A DNA stretch of 64,000 bases. Origin: an uncultured Allomuricauda sp. Lineage in GTDB: Bacteria > Bacteroidota > Bacteroidia > Flavobacteriales > Flavobacteriaceae. Below the pieces are notes generated by a model that saw only the letters and a list, made by a program, of their open reading frames with translations, ran no database searches and was not told the origin of the DNA. This document shows positions 10,514 to 20,536 of the stretch, piece by piece (the first letter of the stretch is position 1; every line of letters begins with the position of its first letter). A program made the position numbers and the translations under genes. Location: positions 1,798,001-1,862,000 of the forward strand of contig NZ_CANLYK010000001.1 in NCBI RefSeq assembly GCF_947495325.1, in the 5' to 3' direction.

Positions 10514-10906
10514 TTAAACTCTTCTTCTTTTGGGTGGTCTACAACCGTTGTGTGGAAGTGGGGTAACATCAACTATCTCAGTTACCTCAATACCGGCATT
10601 GTGGATGGAACGGATAGCAGATTCCCTGCCATTTCCCGGTCCTTTCACATATACCTTTACTTTTCTTAAGCCAGCTTCATGTGCTACTTTTGCACAATCT
10701 TCGGCTGCTACTTGGGCAGCATAAGGAGTATTCTTTTTAGAACCTCTAAAACCCAACTTACCAGCAGATGACCAAGAAATTACATCTCCCTTTTTGTTGG
10801 TAAGGGAAATAATAATATTATTGAATGAAGCTGTAACGTGTGCCTCTCCAGTAGATTCTACAATTACTTTGCGCTTTTTAGCTGTTTTAGTAGTTGCCTT
10901 TGCCAT
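10514..10906 (-). CDS. rpsK: 30S ribosomal protein S11
   Basis: Platform protein of the small subunit near the mRNA exit. 130 residues with the conserved [14 protein letters not shown] block, [19 protein letters not shown] and the C-terminal [15 protein letters not shown]. 11 nt after rpsM; a 100-nt structured gap separates it from rpsD. Confidence 0.98.
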   Translation of the reverse strand: MAKATTKTAKKRKVIVESTGEAHVTASFNNIIISLTNKKGDVISWSSAGKLGFRGSKKNTPYAAQVAAEDCAKVAHEAGLRKVKVYVKGPGNGRESAIRSIHNAGIEVTEIVDVTPLPHNGCRPPKRRRV

Positions 10907-10917
10907 ACTATTACTTA

Positions 10918-11292
10918 TTATTTAGTTGCCTTTTTCTTGTTGGCAACCGTTTTTCTTTTTCCTTTTCTTGTCCTAGAGTTATTCTTGGTACGTTGACCTC
11001 GTAGTGGTAACCCGGATCTGTGACGAATTCCGCGGTAACAACCAATATCCATCAAACGCTTGATGTTCAATTGTGTTTCTGAACGAAGTTCTCCTTCAAT
11101 GGTATACGAAGAAACAGCATCCCTGATCCTTCCTATTTCATCATCATTCCAGTCAGAAACTTTAGTATCCTCGCTTACTTGGGCTTTCTCTAAAATCTCT
11201 TCTGCCCTACTTTTACCAATTCCGTAAATGTAGGTAAGTGAAATAACTCCACGCTTTTGTTTTGGTATATCTACACCTGCGATTCTTGCCAT
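10918..11292 (-). CDS. rpsM: 30S ribosomal protein S13
   Basis: Head protein contacting P-site tRNA and L5 in the inter-subunit bridge. 124 residues: N-terminal helix-two-turn-helix region ([22 protein letters not shown]) and a basic C-terminal tail ([18 protein letters not shown]). Starts 2 nt after rpmJ, suggesting translational coupling. Confidence 0.98.
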   Translation of the reverse strand: MARIAGVDIPKQKRGVISLTYIYGIGKSRAEEILEKAQVSEDTKVSDWNDDEIGRIRDAVSSYTIEGELRSETQLNIKRLMDIGCYRGIRHRSGLPLRGQRTKNNSRTRKGKRKTVANKKKATK

Positions 11293-11294
11293 AA

Positions 11295-11411
11295 TTACCC
11301 TTGTCTTTGTTTAAATCTAGGATTCTTTTTGTTGATTACGTATAATCTGCCTTTTCTGCGAACTATCTTGCATTCGGCGCTTCTTTTCTTAACTGATGCT
11401 CTAACTTTCAT
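11295..11411 (-). CDS. rpmJ: 50S ribosomal protein L36 (zinc-free form)
   Basis: 38 residues, found by translating the minus strand between rpsM and infA. It starts [19 protein letters not shown] and ends NPRFKQRQG. The zinc ribbon of ordinary L36 needs C11, C14, C27 and H32; here only C14 remains (S11, N27, R32), so it should not bind zinc. Gaps of 2 nt to rpsM and 4 nt to infA show tight packing. It fills the canonical infA-rpmJ-rpsM slot. Confidence 0.95.
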   Translation of the reverse strand: MKVRASVKKRSAECKIVRRKGRLYVINKKNPRFKQRQG

Positions 11412-11415
11412 CGTA

Positions 11416-11631
11416 TTAGTATCTGTAAGTAATTCTTGCTTTTGTTAAATCGTATGGGCTCATTTCAAGTTTCACCTTGTCTCCTGGAAGTAATTTTATA
11501 TAATGCATCCGCATTTTTCCAGAAATATGTGCCGTTACAACATGACCGTTCTCTAATTCAACTCTAAACATTGCGTTTGACAATGCTTCAATTATAGTTC
11601 CGTCCTGTTCTATTGCTGGCTGTTTTGCCAT
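11416..11631 (-). CDS. infA: translation initiation factor IF-1
   Basis: S1-like OB-fold protein that binds the 30S A site and assists IF-2 and IF-3. 71 residues, the full family length ([20 protein letters not shown], then [19 protein letters not shown]). Located 3 nt after secY and 4 nt before rpmJ. Confidence 0.97.
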   Translation of the reverse strand: MAKQPAIEQDGTIIEALSNAMFRVELENGHVVTAHISGKMRMHYIKLLPGDKVKLEMSPYDLTKARITYRY

Positions 11632-11634
11632 AAA

Positions 11635-12978
11635 TTATGCTACTTTTCTATTTTTACCGGTTTTCATCAAACCATCATAATGTCTGTTCAACAAATAAGA
11701 ATTTATCTGTTGTACCGTATCTATTGCAACACCCACCATAATTAATAGTGATGTACCTCCGTAAAACAATGCCCAACCTGCCTGCACATCCATCAACTTA
11801 ACAACCACAGCAGGTAAAACCGCCAATAATGCCAAGAAAACAGAACCTGGTAAGGTTATCAATGACATGATTTTATCCAAGAAATCTCCGGTTTCTTTAC
11901 CTGGTCTAATTCCAGGAATGAATCCTCCGCTTCTTTTTAAATCATCAGCCATTTTGTTCGTAGGAACTGTAATAGCCGTATAGAAATAGGTAAATATGAT
12001 AATCAATACAGCAAATAGTATATTGTAAGCCAATCCGAAGATATCTGCAAACTGTACTTCCATCCACTGACCCACAGCTGTATTATTAAAGGTTTTACCC
12101 AATAAACTTGGTGCAAACATAATTGCTTGTGCAAAAATGATAGGCATTACCCCAGACGCATTCAACTTTAATGGAATATATTGTCTGGATCCCATGATGT
12201 TTTTCTCATAACCGCCAGATGCAGTTCTTCTTGCATACTGAACTGGAATCTGCCTTACCGCCATTACCAATAGTACACTGGCCAATATTACCAAGAACCA
12301 AATAATAACTTCAATAAGGATAAACATAATACCTCCAGTATTGTTAGTTGTTCTTGAAATAAATTCTTGAACAAAAGACTGAGGCATTGTGGCTATAATA
12401 CCAATCATGATCAACAAAGAAATACCATTACCGATTCCTTTATCCGTAATCTTTTCTCCCAACCACATTGCAAATACACATCCGGTAACCAATATAATCA
12501 CGGCAGGAATAATGAAATCAGCACCTTTTCCCAATACAAAAGCACTATCTGGAACTCCAAGAGCACCCAAACCAAATAAATAGGCAGGAGCTTGGACGAT
12601 ACAGATCGCGATGGTCAACCATCGTGTAATCTGATTGATTGTTTTTCTACCACTTTCTCCTTCTTTCTGTAGTTTTTGCAGATAAGGAATTGCAATTCCC
12701 ATCAACTGCACCACAATAGAAGCAGAAATATATGGCATGATTCCCAAAGCAAATACAGAAGCATTTGCAAAAGCTCCACCTGTAAAAGCATTAAGCAAGC
12801 CAAGTATCCCCTCTCCAGCTGCACTGTTTAATTGCGCTAGTTGGGAAGTATCAATACCTGGAAGGACAACTTGAGCACCAAAACGATACACTATAAGCAA
12901 ACCAAGGGTAACAAGAATTCGTTGTCTTAGTTCTTCTATCTTCCAAATATTTGATATGGTCTCAATAAATTTCTTCAT
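11635..12978 (-). CDS. secY: protein translocase subunit SecY
   Basis: Channel subunit of the SecYEG inner-membrane translocon. 447 residues with about ten hydrophobic segments; recognisable family blocks include GIMPYISASIVVQLM (plug/TM2 region), GIGNGISLLI and FIPGIRPGKET in the cytoplasmic loop used by SecA and the ribosome. Standard position between rplO (12 nt) and infA (3 nt). Confidence 0.98.
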   Translation of the reverse strand: MKKFIETISNIWKIEELRQRILVTLGLLIVYRFGAQVVLPGIDTSQLAQLNSAAGEGILGLLNAFTGGAFANASVFALGIMPYISASIVVQLMGIAIPYLQKLQKEGESGRKTINQITRWLTIAICIVQAPAYLFGLGALGVPDSAFVLGKGADFIIPAVIILVTGCVFAMWLGEKITDKGIGNGISLLIMIGIIATMPQSFVQEFISRTTNNTGGIMFILIEVIIWFLVILASVLLVMAVRQIPVQYARRTASGGYEKNIMGSRQYIPLKLNASGVMPIIFAQAIMFAPSLLGKTFNNTAVGQWMEVQFADIFGLAYNILFAVLIIIFTYFYTAITVPTNKMADDLKRSGGFIPGIRPGKETGDFLDKIMSLITLPGSVFLALLAVLPAVVVKLMDVQAGWALFYGGTSLLIMVGVAIDTVQQINSYLLNRHYDGLMKTGKNRKVA

Positions 12979-12990
12979 GCCTTATTTTAC

Positions 12991-13443
12991 TTATAAACTT
13001 ATTGCCTCTCCTCCTGCGGCCTCAATCGCTGCTTTAGCAGAAGCAGTAAATTTATGTACTGAAATTTTCAAAGGTGCTTTTAATTCACCATCTCCCAAAA
13101 TTTTCACCAAATCATTCTTGCCGGCCAATCTGTTCTCAACAAGAATATCCAACGTAACTTCTTTTTTAAGAGTTCCATTGTCCACCAATTCTTGCAATTT
13201 GCCCAAATTGATACCTTGATATTCTTTTCTATTGATGTTCTTAAAACCAAATTTAGGAACACGACGTTGTAAAGGCATTTGTCCACCTTCAAAACCAATC
13301 TTCTTGGAATATCCAGACCTAGACTTTGCACCTTTATGACCTCTTGCGGCAGTTCCGCCTTTACCAGAAGCTTGACCTCTTCCTAAGCGTTTTCCATCTC
13401 TGTTAACAGCGCCTTCTGCTGGTTTAAGATTATGTAAATCCAT
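12991..13443 (-). CDS. rplO: 50S ribosomal protein L15
   Basis: Late-assembly large-subunit protein. 150 residues: glycine- and arginine-rich N-terminal extension (KRLGRGQASGKGGTAARGHK) entering the rRNA core, then the globular C-terminal domain. Lies between rpmD (13 nt) and secY (12 nt). Confidence 0.98.
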   Translation of the reverse strand: MDLHNLKPAEGAVNRDGKRLGRGQASGKGGTAARGHKGAKSRSGYSKKIGFEGGQMPLQRRVPKFGFKNINRKEYQGINLGKLQELVDNGTLKKEVTLDILVENRLAGKNDLVKILGDGELKAPLKISVHKFTASAKAAIEAAGGEAISL

Positions 13444-13456
13444 GTACCCTTATATT

Positions 13457-13636
13457 TTAAGCTTCCTCTGTGGAAACTAAATGTTTTACCTTATTTATCA
13501 TTCCAAGGATATTAGGTGTTGCATCGTGTTCAACAACATGCCCAATCTTGCGCAAACCAAGGGCTTCCAAAGTCCTTTTCTGGTTTTGAGTCCTCTTGAT
13601 GGCGCTCTTTACTTGTTTAACCTTAATCTTTGACAT
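13457..13636 (-). CDS. rpmD: 50S ribosomal protein L30
   Basis: 59 residues, read from the minus strand in the gap between rpsE and rplO. It starts MSKIKVKQVKSAIKRTQNQK and contains LGLRKIGH, the signature of bacterial L30. The ATG at 13636 and TAA at 13457 leave 13-nt gaps on each side. Small basic protein of the large subunit next to 23S domain II. Confidence 0.95.
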   Translation of the reverse strand: MSKIKVKQVKSAIKRTQNQKRTLEALGLRKIGHVVEHDATPNILGMINKVKHLVSTEEA

Positions 13637-13649
13637 AATATCCTCTTAT

Positions 13650-14174
13650 TTATCCCTTAAAGACTTTTTCTAAAGAAATACCTCTTTGGTTAGCAACTGT
13701 TTGTGCTCCTCTCAATTGTAAAAGCGCATCAAAAGTCGCCTTAACAACATTATGCGGATTGGAAGAACCTTGTGATTTTGATAGTACATCCTGTACCCCC
13801 ACTGCTTCCAATACTGCTCTAACCGCACCACCTGCAATAACTCCTGTACCATGAGATGCTGGCTGAATATATACTCGTGCGCCACCAAACTTTCCTTTCT
13901 GCTCATGAGGAAGTGTGCCTTTATTCAAAGGAATTCTTATCAAATTCTTTTTAGCATCTTCAATAGCCTTGGCAATAGCAGTAGCAACTTCTTTAGATTT
14001 TCCTAAACCATGTCCTACCACACCATTTTCATCACCAACAACAACTATTGCCGAAAAACCAAATGCTCTACCACCTTTGGTAACTTTGGTAACCCTTTGG
14101 ACACCTACCAAACGATCTTTCAACTCCAGTCCACCTGGTTTTACTGTTTCTACGTTTTTGTATTTCTGGTACAT
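13650..14174 (-). CDS. rpsE: 30S ribosomal protein S5
   Basis: Contributes to decoding fidelity and mRNA helicase activity at the entry channel. 174 residues: N-terminal dsRBD-like S5 domain ([34 protein letters not shown]) and the C-terminal domain with [16 protein letters not shown] and NPHNVVKAT. 7 nt before rplR ends. Confidence 0.98.
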   Translation of the reverse strand: MYQKYKNVETVKPGGLELKDRLVGVQRVTKVTKGGRAFGFSAIVVVGDENGVVGHGLGKSKEVATAIAKAIEDAKKNLIRIPLNKGTLPHEQKGKFGGARVYIQPASHGTGVIAGGAVRAVLEAVGVQDVLSKSQGSSNPHNVVKATFDALLQLRGAQTVANQRGISLEKVFKG

Positions 14175-14181
14175 AGTTTTA

Positions 14182-14535
14182 TTAGAATTTTAGTCCTGCT
14201 TCCCTTGCGCCTTCGGCCAATGATTTAACTCTACCGTGATAAAGATTTCCACCTCTATCAAAAGCTACGGTTTCAACACCAAGCTTGATTGCTTTCTCTG
14301 CAATTGCTTTTCCAACTTGGGTGGCAACTTCGGTTTTAGTTCCTTTAACTTCTACTCCTTTATCTCTTGATGATGCAGCAGCCAAAGTAACTCCTTTGTT
14401 GTCATCAATCAATTGAGCGTATATCTCTTTATTACTTCTGAAAACAGACAACCTTGGTCGTGCTTCAGTACCAGAAGACACTTTTCGTATTCTCCTTCTG
14501 ATTCGTAATTTTCTTTCTGTCTTAGATAATCCCAT
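14182..14535 (-). CDS. rplR: 50S ribosomal protein L18
   Basis: Binds 5S rRNA in the central protuberance with L5 and L25. 117 residues, with [16 protein letters not shown] and the C-terminal [20 protein letters not shown] typical of the family. Packed between rplF and rpsE with gaps of 11 and 7 nt. Confidence 0.98.
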   Translation of the reverse strand: MGLSKTERKLRIRRRIRKVSSGTEARPRLSVFRSNKEIYAQLIDDNKGVTLAAASSRDKGVEVKGTKTEVATQVGKAIAEKAIKLGVETVAFDRGGNLYHGRVKSLAEGAREAGLKF

Positions 14536-14546
14536 AGTGCTACTAA

Positions 14547-15089
14547 TTATGCTGATTTACCTGCTTTTCTTCTTAATTGTTCTCCTACGAACTTAATTCC
14601 TTTTCCTTTGTAAGGCTCCGGCTTACGGAAGGCTCTTATCTTGGCAGCTACCTGACCTACCAATTGTTTGTCATGAGACATTAATTTTACGATTGGGTTT
14701 TTACCTTTTTCGGAAATAGTCTCAATCTTTACTTCTGGAGCAACATTCAGCACAATATTGTGTGAAAAACCTAGAGCCAAATCCAATTTTTGTCCTTGGT
14801 TACTTGCTCTATATCCTACACCTACCAGTTCCAATTCCTTGGTCCATCCCTTAGCAACTCCTTCTATCATATTGGATACCAAGGAACGATATAACCCGTG
14901 CTTTGCTTTGTGCTCTTTAGAATCAGAAGGTCTTGCAATATGAGCGCTTCCATCTTCAACCTTTATTGCAACTCCTGAAAACTCTTGGGAAAGTTCTCCC
15001 AACTTACCTTTAACGGTAACTACATTCTCGTTCACCTCTACAGTGACACCTTCTGGAATTGTAATTGGATTGTTACCTATTCTAGACAT
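14547..15089 (-). CDS. rplF: 50S ribosomal protein L6
   Basis: Sits near the GTPase-associated centre by the sarcin-ricin loop. 180 residues: two tandem L6 repeats, starting [15 protein letters not shown] and ending with the signature [11 protein letters not shown]. Position rpsH-rplF-rplR is canonical. Confidence 0.98.
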   Translation of the reverse strand: MSRIGNNPITIPEGVTVEVNENVVTVKGKLGELSQEFSGVAIKVEDGSAHIARPSDSKEHKAKHGLYRSLVSNMIEGVAKGWTKELELVGVGYRASNQGQKLDLALGFSHNIVLNVAPEVKIETISEKGKNPIVKLMSHDKQLVGQVAAKIRAFRKPEPYKGKGIKFVGEQLRRKAGKSA

Positions 15090-15108
15090 TTTTTTTCTCT
15101 TTAGTCAA

Positions 15109-15507
15109 TTAATAAACGTAGCACAATACTTCGCCACCTACGTTATCTTGCTTTGCTTGTTTACTTGTCATAACACCATGTGATGTTGAAACTATAGCAA
15201 CGCCCAATCCGTTAAGAACTCTTGGAAGTTCCTCTGAACCCGCATATTTACGAAGTCCAGGTTTACTTACCCTTTGCAATTTTTTTATAACAGGTTCTTT
15301 GGTAAACTTATCATACTTCAAGGCAATTTTTATGTTTCCCTGAACTTTGTTATCCTCGAACTTGTAGCTCAAAATATATCCTTGATCGAACAATATTTTG
15401 GTAATCTGTCTTTTTAGATTGGAAGCAGGAATATCCACTACCCTATGACCTGCGCTACTGGCATTTCTAATTCTGGTCAAATAATCTGAAATTGGATCTG
15501 TAAGCAT
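15109..15507 (-). CDS. rpsH: 30S ribosomal protein S8
   Basis: Binds 16S helix 21; in E. coli it represses the spc operon by binding near the L5 start. 132 residues, MLTDPISDYLTRIRNA at the N terminus and VLNGLGVAIVSTSHGVMT in the C-terminal rRNA-binding domain. No extended gap precedes L5 here, so an E. coli-like S8 site is not obvious. Confidence 0.98.
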   Translation of the reverse strand: MLTDPISDYLTRIRNASSAGHRVVDIPASNLKRQITKILFDQGYILSYKFEDNKVQGNIKIALKYDKFTKEPVIKKLQRVSKPGLRKYAGSEELPRVLNGLGVAIVSTSHGVMTSKQAKQDNVGGEVLCYVY

Positions 15508-15524
15508 TTCTTTTCTTTATCTAA

Positions 15525-15794
15525 TTACCAACTTGCTTTTTTAACTCCCGGTATCAAACCTTGATTGGCCATTTCCCTAAAAGTTACCCTAGATATACCA
15601 AATGTTCTCATATATCCTCTTGGTCTACCTGTTAATTTGCAACGATTTCGCATACGAACTGGAGACGCATTTTTAGGAAGCTTTTGCAAAGCCTCATAAT
15701 CACCAGCTTCTTTTAAAGCTTTTCTCTTTTCAGCATATTTTGCTACCGTTTTTGCCCTTTTTACCTCACGGGCTTTCATTGATTCCTTAGCCAT
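15525..15794 (-). CDS. rpsN: 30S ribosomal protein S14 (long, zinc-free form)
   Basis: Head protein of the small subunit. 89 residues, the long form without the two CxxC pairs of the short zinc-binding type; only one cysteine (in [15 protein letters not shown]) is present. One base separates its start from the rplE stop region, indicating coupled translation. Confidence 0.97.
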   Translation of the reverse strand: MAKESMKAREVKRAKTVAKYAEKRKALKEAGDYEALQKLPKNASPVRMRNRCKLTGRPRGYMRTFGISRVTFREMANQGLIPGVKKASW

Positions 15795-15795
15795 A

Positions 15796-16347
15796 CTAGT
15801 TCTTTTTAAAGGGTAATCCCATTTCGGTTAACAATGATTTTGCTTCTTTATCTGTACTGGCAGAAGTAACAAATGTGATATCCATTCCGTTAATTCTGTT
15901 TATTTTATCGATATTGATCTCTGGAAAAATAATTTGCTCAGTAACACCCAAGCTATAATTTCCTCTTCCGTCAAAACCAGTAGCCTTTATACCTTGAAAA
16001 TCTCGTACCCTAGGTAGCGCAGATGTAATCAATCTATCTAAAAACTCATACATTCTTTCACCTCTAAGGGTTACTTTGGCACCAATTGGCATTCCTTTTC
16101 TCAATTTGAAGGTAGCCACATCCTTTTTAGAAAGCGTAGACACTGCTTTTTGACCAGTAATATTGGTCAATTCATCAACAGCATGGTCAATCAATTTCTT
16201 GTCAGATACTGCAGCTCCAACTCCACGGCTTACTACAATCTTTTCCAATTTAGGAACTTGCATTACATTTTTGTAACCAAACTCGTCAGATAGTGCTTTA
16301 ACAACACGCTCCTTATATTCTGTTTTTAATCTTGGAATGTAACTCAT
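15796..16347 (-). CDS. rplE: 50S ribosomal protein L5
   Basis: 5S rRNA-binding protein of the central protuberance that touches P-site tRNA. 183 residues, with [12 protein letters not shown] at the start, RRG-type loop region [13 protein letters not shown] and the [15 protein letters not shown] block. 2 nt from rplX. Confidence 0.98.
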   Translation of the reverse strand: MSYIPRLKTEYKERVVKALSDEFGYKNVMQVPKLEKIVVSRGVGAAVSDKKLIDHAVDELTNITGQKAVSTLSKKDVATFKLRKGMPIGAKVTLRGERMYEFLDRLITSALPRVRDFQGIKATGFDGRGNYSLGVTEQIIFPEINIDKINRINGMDITFVTSASTDKEAKSLLTEMGLPFKKN

Positions 16348-16349
16348 AA

Positions 16350-16661
16350 CTAAATTACTTCATTGGATTTTTTGGCAAGCCTAACTTTCTTTCCATCTTT
16401 TACTTCATATCCTATACGCGTAGTCTCACCAGATTTTGGATCGATCAACGATAGATTGGAAATATGTATTGGGGCTTCCTTTTTTACAATTCCTCCCTGA
16501 GGGTTTTGAGCACTTGGCTTTTCGTGTTTTGAAACGGTATTTACACCTTCCACGATAGCCTTGTTCTTTTCACGATCAACCTGAAGTATTTTTCCTTCAG
16601 TGCCTTTGTGGTCTCCCGCAATGACTTTTACCGTATCCCCTGTTTTTATTTTCAACTTCAT
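16350..16661 (-). CDS. rplX: 50S ribosomal protein L24
   Basis: Assembly initiator of the large subunit. 103 residues with a KOW motif near the N terminus ([20 protein letters not shown]) followed by [13 protein letters not shown]. Packed between rplN and rplE. Confidence 0.98.
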   Translation of the reverse strand: MKLKIKTGDTVKVIAGDHKGTEGKILQVDREKNKAIVEGVNTVSKHEKPSAQNPQGGIVKKEAPIHISNLSLIDPKSGETTRIGYEVKDGKKVRLAKKSNEVI

Positions 16662-16677
16662 CTTTCTGAAATTTCTT

Positions 16678-17046
16678 TTAAAGCACCTCTGGAGCTAGTG
16701 AAACAATTTTCATGAACTGTTTGTCCCTAAGTTCTCTGGCCACTGGTCCAAAAACCCTAGTTCCTCTCATTTCTCCTGTCGGATTCAGCAAAACACAGGC
16801 GTTGTCATCAAAACGGATATAAGAACCATCTGGTCTTCTTACTTCCTTCTTTGTTCTAACCACAACAGCTGTAGAAACAGAACCTTTTTTTACAGTTCCA
16901 TTGGGGGCAGCTTCCTTAACGGTAACTACAATCTTATCACCCAATGAAGCATATCTTCTTTTTGTTCCTCCAAGTACGCGGATGGTCAAAACTTCTTTTG
17001 CACCTGTATTATCCGCAACCTTTAATCTAGATTCTTGCTGTAACAT
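16678..17046 (-). CDS. rplN: 50S ribosomal protein L14
   Basis: Inter-subunit bridge protein, also the RsfS silencing-factor site in other bacteria. 122 residues, full length: [18 protein letters not shown] at the N terminus and [14 protein letters not shown] at the C terminus. 2-nt gap to rpsQ. Confidence 0.98.
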   Translation of the reverse strand: MLQQESRLKVADNTGAKEVLTIRVLGGTKRRYASLGDKIVVTVKEAAPNGTVKKGSVSTAVVVRTKKEVRRPDGSYIRFDDNACVLLNPTGEMRGTRVFGPVARELRDKQFMKIVSLAPEVL

Positions 17047-17048
17047 AA

Positions 17049-17309
17049 TTATTTAGCTCTTTCAAGGATTTCAACCAGTCTCCAACATTTAGTCTTACTC
17101 AATGGTCTGGTTTCCATTATTTTCACAGTATCGCCTTCTTTGCAATCGTTCTTTTCGTCATGGGCAACATACTTCTTGGTCTTTAAAACGAACTTACCGT
17201 ACATAGGGTGCTTAACTCGCTTTACCTCGGCAACCACAATAGATTTCTCCATTTTGTTGCTGGTAACAACCCCTATTCTCTCTTTTCTTAAATTTCTTTT
17301 TTCTTCCAT
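17049..17309 (-). CDS. rpsQ: 30S ribosomal protein S17
   Basis: Early-binding OB-fold protein of the small subunit body. 86 residues, with [19 protein letters not shown] and the C-terminal [15 protein letters not shown] signature. Between rpmC (13 nt) and rplN (2 nt). Confidence 0.98.
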   Translation of the reverse strand: MEEKRNLRKERIGVVTSNKMEKSIVVAEVKRVKHPMYGKFVLKTKKYVAHDEKNDCKEGDTVKIMETRPLSKTKCWRLVEILERAK

Positions 17310-17322
17310 AAGGCAGAACCAA

Positions 17323-17514
17323 TTATTGTAATTCCCTTTTTGTTAATTCTGTTGCAAGTCTTGCTACCGTCCTTCTTGTTTTTCTAATCTGCAAAGGATT
17401 CTCCAATGGTGTAACCGAGTGTGCAATTTTTAAATCTGCATGTTGCTTTTTAAACTCAGTCAACCTTTCCTTTAACTCTTCAATTGAAAGTTCTTTTATT
17501 TCTGCTTGTTTCAT
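17323..17514 (-). CDS. rpmC: 50S ribosomal protein L29
   Basis: 63 residues from the ATG at 17514 ([18 protein letters not shown]). A frame extension to 17526 would require a TTG start and adds only four residues, so I chose the ATG. Two-helix protein at the tunnel exit that, with L23, forms the docking site for SRP and trigger factor. Confidence 0.96.
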   Translation of the reverse strand: MKQAEIKELSIEELKERLTEFKKQHADLKIAHSVTPLENPLQIRKTRRTVARLATELTKRELQ

Positions 17515-17533
17515 CTTTCTTCCCAATTAAAAA

Positions 17534-17953
17534 TTAAGCGGAATAATCCCTAGCTACGATAAACTTAGTTTTCACTGGCAGTTTTTGCGCAGCAAGCCTC
17601 AAAGCTTCCTTTGCGATGTCCATAGGAACACCAGCTACCTCAAACATGATTCTTCCAGGCTTAACAACGGCTACCCAATATTCTGGAGCACCCTTACCTT
17701 TACCCATACGTACTTCAAGAGGCTTTTTTGTGATAGGCTTGTCTGGGAATATCTTAATCCACAACTGACCTTGCCTTTTCATATACCTTGTCGCAGCAAT
17801 ACGTGCAGCCTCTATCTGACGGGAAGTAATGAAGTGTGAATCCAAAGACTTTATACCGAACATTCCATTGGAAAGTTGGTGTCCTCTTTGGGAATTCCCT
17901 TTCATACGCCCCTTCTGGGCTTTACGAAATTTTGTTCTTTTTGGCTGTAACAT
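17534..17953 (-). CDS. rplP: 50S ribosomal protein L16
   Basis: Organises the A-site tRNA region and peptidyl-transferase centre. 139 residues starting [16 protein letters not shown], with the conserved [20 protein letters not shown] block and [17 protein letters not shown]. Same order as in other bacteria: rpsC-rplP-rpmC. Confidence 0.98.
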   Translation of the reverse strand: MLQPKRTKFRKAQKGRMKGNSQRGHQLSNGMFGIKSLDSHFITSRQIEAARIAATRYMKRQGQLWIKIFPDKPITKKPLEVRMGKGKGAPEYWVAVVKPGRIMFEVAGVPMDIAKEALRLAAQKLPVKTKFIVARDYSA

Positions 17954-17973
17954 TTTACCTTTACTTTATCTTA

Positions 17974-18690
17974 TTACTTTCTACGACGTTGTGGCTTCTT
18001 ACCATCTCGTTTGTCGCCTTTTCCTTGACCTTTGGACAATCCTACTAATGGGGAAAGCTCTCTCTTACCATAAACCTCACCCTTCATGATCCAAACCTTG
18101 ATTCCCAATCTTCCGTATGTAGTATGCGCTTCATGTAAAGCATAATCCACATCTGCACGGAACGTTGACAAAGGAATTCTTCCTTCTTTGTAAGACTCAG
18201 AACGCGCCATTTCAGCACCGTTCAAACGTCCAGAAATCTGAATTTTGATACCCTCTGCGTTCATACGGATTGCAGCCGCAACAGCCATTTTAATAGCCCT
18301 TCTGTAAGAAATTCTGCTTTCAATTTGTCTTGCAACACTTGCAGCAACCAAATTAGCATCAAGCTCAGGTCTCTTTATTTCATGAATATTGATTTGAACC
18401 TCTTTGTTGGTGATTTTCTTAAGTTCTTCCTTAAGCTTATCAACTTCCTGTCCACCTTTACCAATGATAATACCAGGTCTAGCCGTAGTAATGGTAATAG
18501 TGATCAATTTTAAGGTTCTCTCTATAATTACCCTAGACACACTGGCTTTTGCCAAACGTGCGTGGATATATTTTCTGATTTTATCATCCTCAGCCAGCTT
18601 ATCGCCGTAATCATTACCGCCATACCAGTTAGATTCCCATCCTCTGATTATTCCTAAGCGATTTCCTATCGGATTGGTCTTTTGTCCCAT
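17974..18690 (-). CDS. rpsC: 30S ribosomal protein S3
   Basis: Forms the mRNA entry channel with S4 and S5. 238 residues: N-terminal type II KH domain (about 40-110) with the [14 protein letters not shown] loop, and a C-terminal domain ([14 protein letters not shown]). It ends in a short basic tail ([12 protein letters not shown]). Between rplV (8 nt) and rplP (20 nt). Confidence 0.98.
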   Translation of the reverse strand: MGQKTNPIGNRLGIIRGWESNWYGGNDYGDKLAEDDKIRKYIHARLAKASVSRVIIERTLKLITITITTARPGIIIGKGGQEVDKLKEELKKITNKEVQINIHEIKRPELDANLVAASVARQIESRISYRRAIKMAVAAAIRMNAEGIKIQISGRLNGAEMARSESYKEGRIPLSTFRADVDYALHEAHTTYGRLGIKVWIMKGEVYGKRELSPLVGLSKGQGKGDKRDGKKPQRRRK

Positions 18691-18698
18691 ATTATACT

Positions 18699-19106
18699 CT
18701 AGCTTTGAACGTTGTTATTAGCTTCCAAGATCATGGTAACATGGTTGGAACGTTTTCTAATTCTATGTGCTCTTCCTTGTGGCGCAGGACGTAGTCTTTT
18801 CAACATAGTTCCCCCATCCACTCGAATTTCTTTAATGATAAGGTCAGCATCTTCAATACTGGCCTCCTCATTTTTAGCTTCCCAGTTAGCAATTGCAGAA
18901 AGCAACAATTTCTCTATCTTTCTTGAAGCCTCCTTAGGATTGAACCTCAAAATTGCAAGTGCCATTTCTACCTGCTTTCCTCTAATCAAGTCAGCGACCA
19001 AACGCATTTTTCTTGGTGAAGTTGGGCAATTGTTCAACTTGGCTATAGCAAGCTGCTTTTTCTCTTCTTTTAACCTTTCGGCCATTTGTCTTTTACGAAC
19101 TCCCAT
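18699..19106 (-). CDS. rplV: 50S ribosomal protein L22
   Basis: Lines the peptide exit tunnel with an extended hairpin loop that also forms the macrolide site. 135 residues; a lysine/glutamate-rich N-terminal extension (about 20 residues) precedes the family start at [16 protein letters not shown]-terminal part has [17 protein letters not shown]. Confidence 0.97.
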   Translation of the reverse strand: MGVRKRQMAERLKEEKKQLAIAKLNNCPTSPRKMRLVADLIRGKQVEMALAILRFNPKEASRKIEKLLLSAIANWEAKNEEASIEDADLIIKEIRVDGGTMLKRLRPAPQGRAHRIRKRSNHVTMILEANNNVQS

Positions 19107-19113
19107 AGCTTAC

Positions 19114-19392
19114 TTACTTTTTACCTTTGTTTTTAGCTCCAGCATGACCTCTAAAAGATCGTGTAGGTGAAAATTCTCCAAGTTTGTGACCTACCATGTT
19201 TTCTGTTACATACACAGGAACAAATTGTCTCCCGTTGTGCACAGCTATGGTTTGTCCTACGAAATCAGGTGTTATCATTGAGGCTCTAGACCATGTTTTG
19301 ATAACCGATTTCTTACCTGAATCTATATTGTTCTGGACTTTCTTTTCCAGACTATGATGAACGTAAGGTCCTTTTTTTAATGAACGTGCCAT
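19114..19392 (-). CDS. rpsS: 30S ribosomal protein S19
   Basis: Head protein near the A-site finger. 92 residues: [18 protein letters not shown] at the start and [17 protein letters not shown] at the end, both family signatures. 12 nt downstream of rplB. Confidence 0.98.
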   Translation of the reverse strand: MARSLKKGPYVHHSLEKKVQNNIDSGKKSVIKTWSRASMITPDFVGQTIAVHNGRQFVPVYVTENMVGHKLGEFSPTRSFRGHAGAKNKGKK

Positions 19393-19404
19393 TTACTTTT
19401 TCTT

Positions 19405-20229
19405 TTATTTCTTTCTACGTTCTATGATATATCTATTGGTGTCTTTAGTCTTGGAACGTGTTCTATATCCTTTAGCAGGAATACCGTTCTTAGATCTTGG
19501 ATGACCTCCAGAAGCCCTTCCTTCACCACCACCCATTGGGTGATCAACAGGGTTCATAGCAACTGGTCTAGTTCTTGGTCTTCTACCCAACCATCTGCTT
19601 CTACCCGCTTTACCAGATACCAACAATTGGTGGTCAGAATTGGAAACAGCTCCAATAGTAGCCAAACAATTGGCTAAAATCATACGAGTTTCTCCAGATG
19701 GCAATTTAATGGTAACGAATTTTCCGTCTTTTGCCATTAACTGCGCAAACGTACCTGCACTTCTTGCCATTACAGCTCCTTGACCAGGTCTTAATTCGAT
19801 ACATGAAATAATAGTACCCAATGGAATTTCACTTAATGGAAGTGCATTTCCAATTTCTGGAGCAGCTTTTGAACCAGAAGATATCTTCTGACCTACTTGC
19901 ATTCCGTTTTGGGCAACCACATATCTCTTTTCACCATCTTTGTATTCAATCAAAGCGATAAATGCAGTTCTGTTGGGATCGTACTGGATTGATACAATAG
20001 TAGCATCTACACCTTGCTTATCTCTTTTGAAATCGATAACACGATACCTTCTTTTATGCCCTCCACCTCTATGGCGAATGGTCATTTTTCCTTGACTATT
20101 CCTACCACCAGACTTTTTTAACGGAGCAAGCAAGCTTTTCTCCGGCTTATCAGCAGTGATCGCGTCAAATCCGTTCACTACTCTAAAACGCTGTCCAGGG
20201 GTTATCGGTTTTAATTTTCTAACTGACAT
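19405..20229 (-). CDS. rplB: 50S ribosomal protein L2
   Basis: Largest and most conserved ribosomal protein, required for subunit joining near the peptidyl-transferase centre. 274 residues: OB-fold and SH3-like domains and the C-terminal signature [18 protein letters not shown], containing the conserved histidine. 9 nt from rplW. Confidence 0.98.
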   Translation of the reverse strand: MSVRKLKPITPGQRFRVVNGFDAITADKPEKSLLAPLKKSGGRNSQGKMTIRHRGGGHKRRYRVIDFKRDKQGVDATIVSIQYDPNRTAFIALIEYKDGEKRYVVAQNGMQVGQKISSGSKAAPEIGNALPLSEIPLGTIISCIELRPGQGAVMARSAGTFAQLMAKDGKFVTIKLPSGETRMILANCLATIGAVSNSDHQLLVSGKAGRSRWLGRRPRTRPVAMNPVDHPMGGGEGRASGGHPRSKNGIPAKGYRTRSKTKDTNRYIIERRKK

Positions 20230-20238
20230 TTCTCGTCT

Positions 20239-20529
20239 TTATAGATTACTGTAAAAATCAATAATATCACCTTCCGCTACGTCAACAATTGCTTTCTTCA
20301 AAGAATTTGTCTTTCCGTGTTGGATTCCTGTTTTTGTATAACGACTCTTACGATTTGGTCCATAGTTCATGGTTCTCACCTTTTCCACAGAAACTCCATA
20401 AGCAGTTTCAACAGCTTCCTTAATTTGAAGCTTGTTGGCCGTTGGGTCAACGTAGAAACCATAACGATTGAAAAGCTCGCTATCAGCGGTCATTTTTTCC
20501 GTAATGATTGGTTTTATCAACACACTCAT
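20239..20529 (-). CDS. rplW: 50S ribosomal protein L23
   Basis: Tunnel-exit protein that docks SRP and trigger factor together with L29. 96 residues, MSVLIKPIITEKMTADSE at the N terminus and VRTMNYGPNRKSRYTKTG in the loop region. 7 nt from rplD. Confidence 0.97.
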   Translation of the reverse strand: MSVLIKPIITEKMTADSELFNRYGFYVDPTANKLQIKEAVETAYGVSVEKVRTMNYGPNRKSRYTKTGIQHGKTNSLKKAIVDVAEGDIIDFYSNL

Positions 20530-20536
20530 GATTTTC

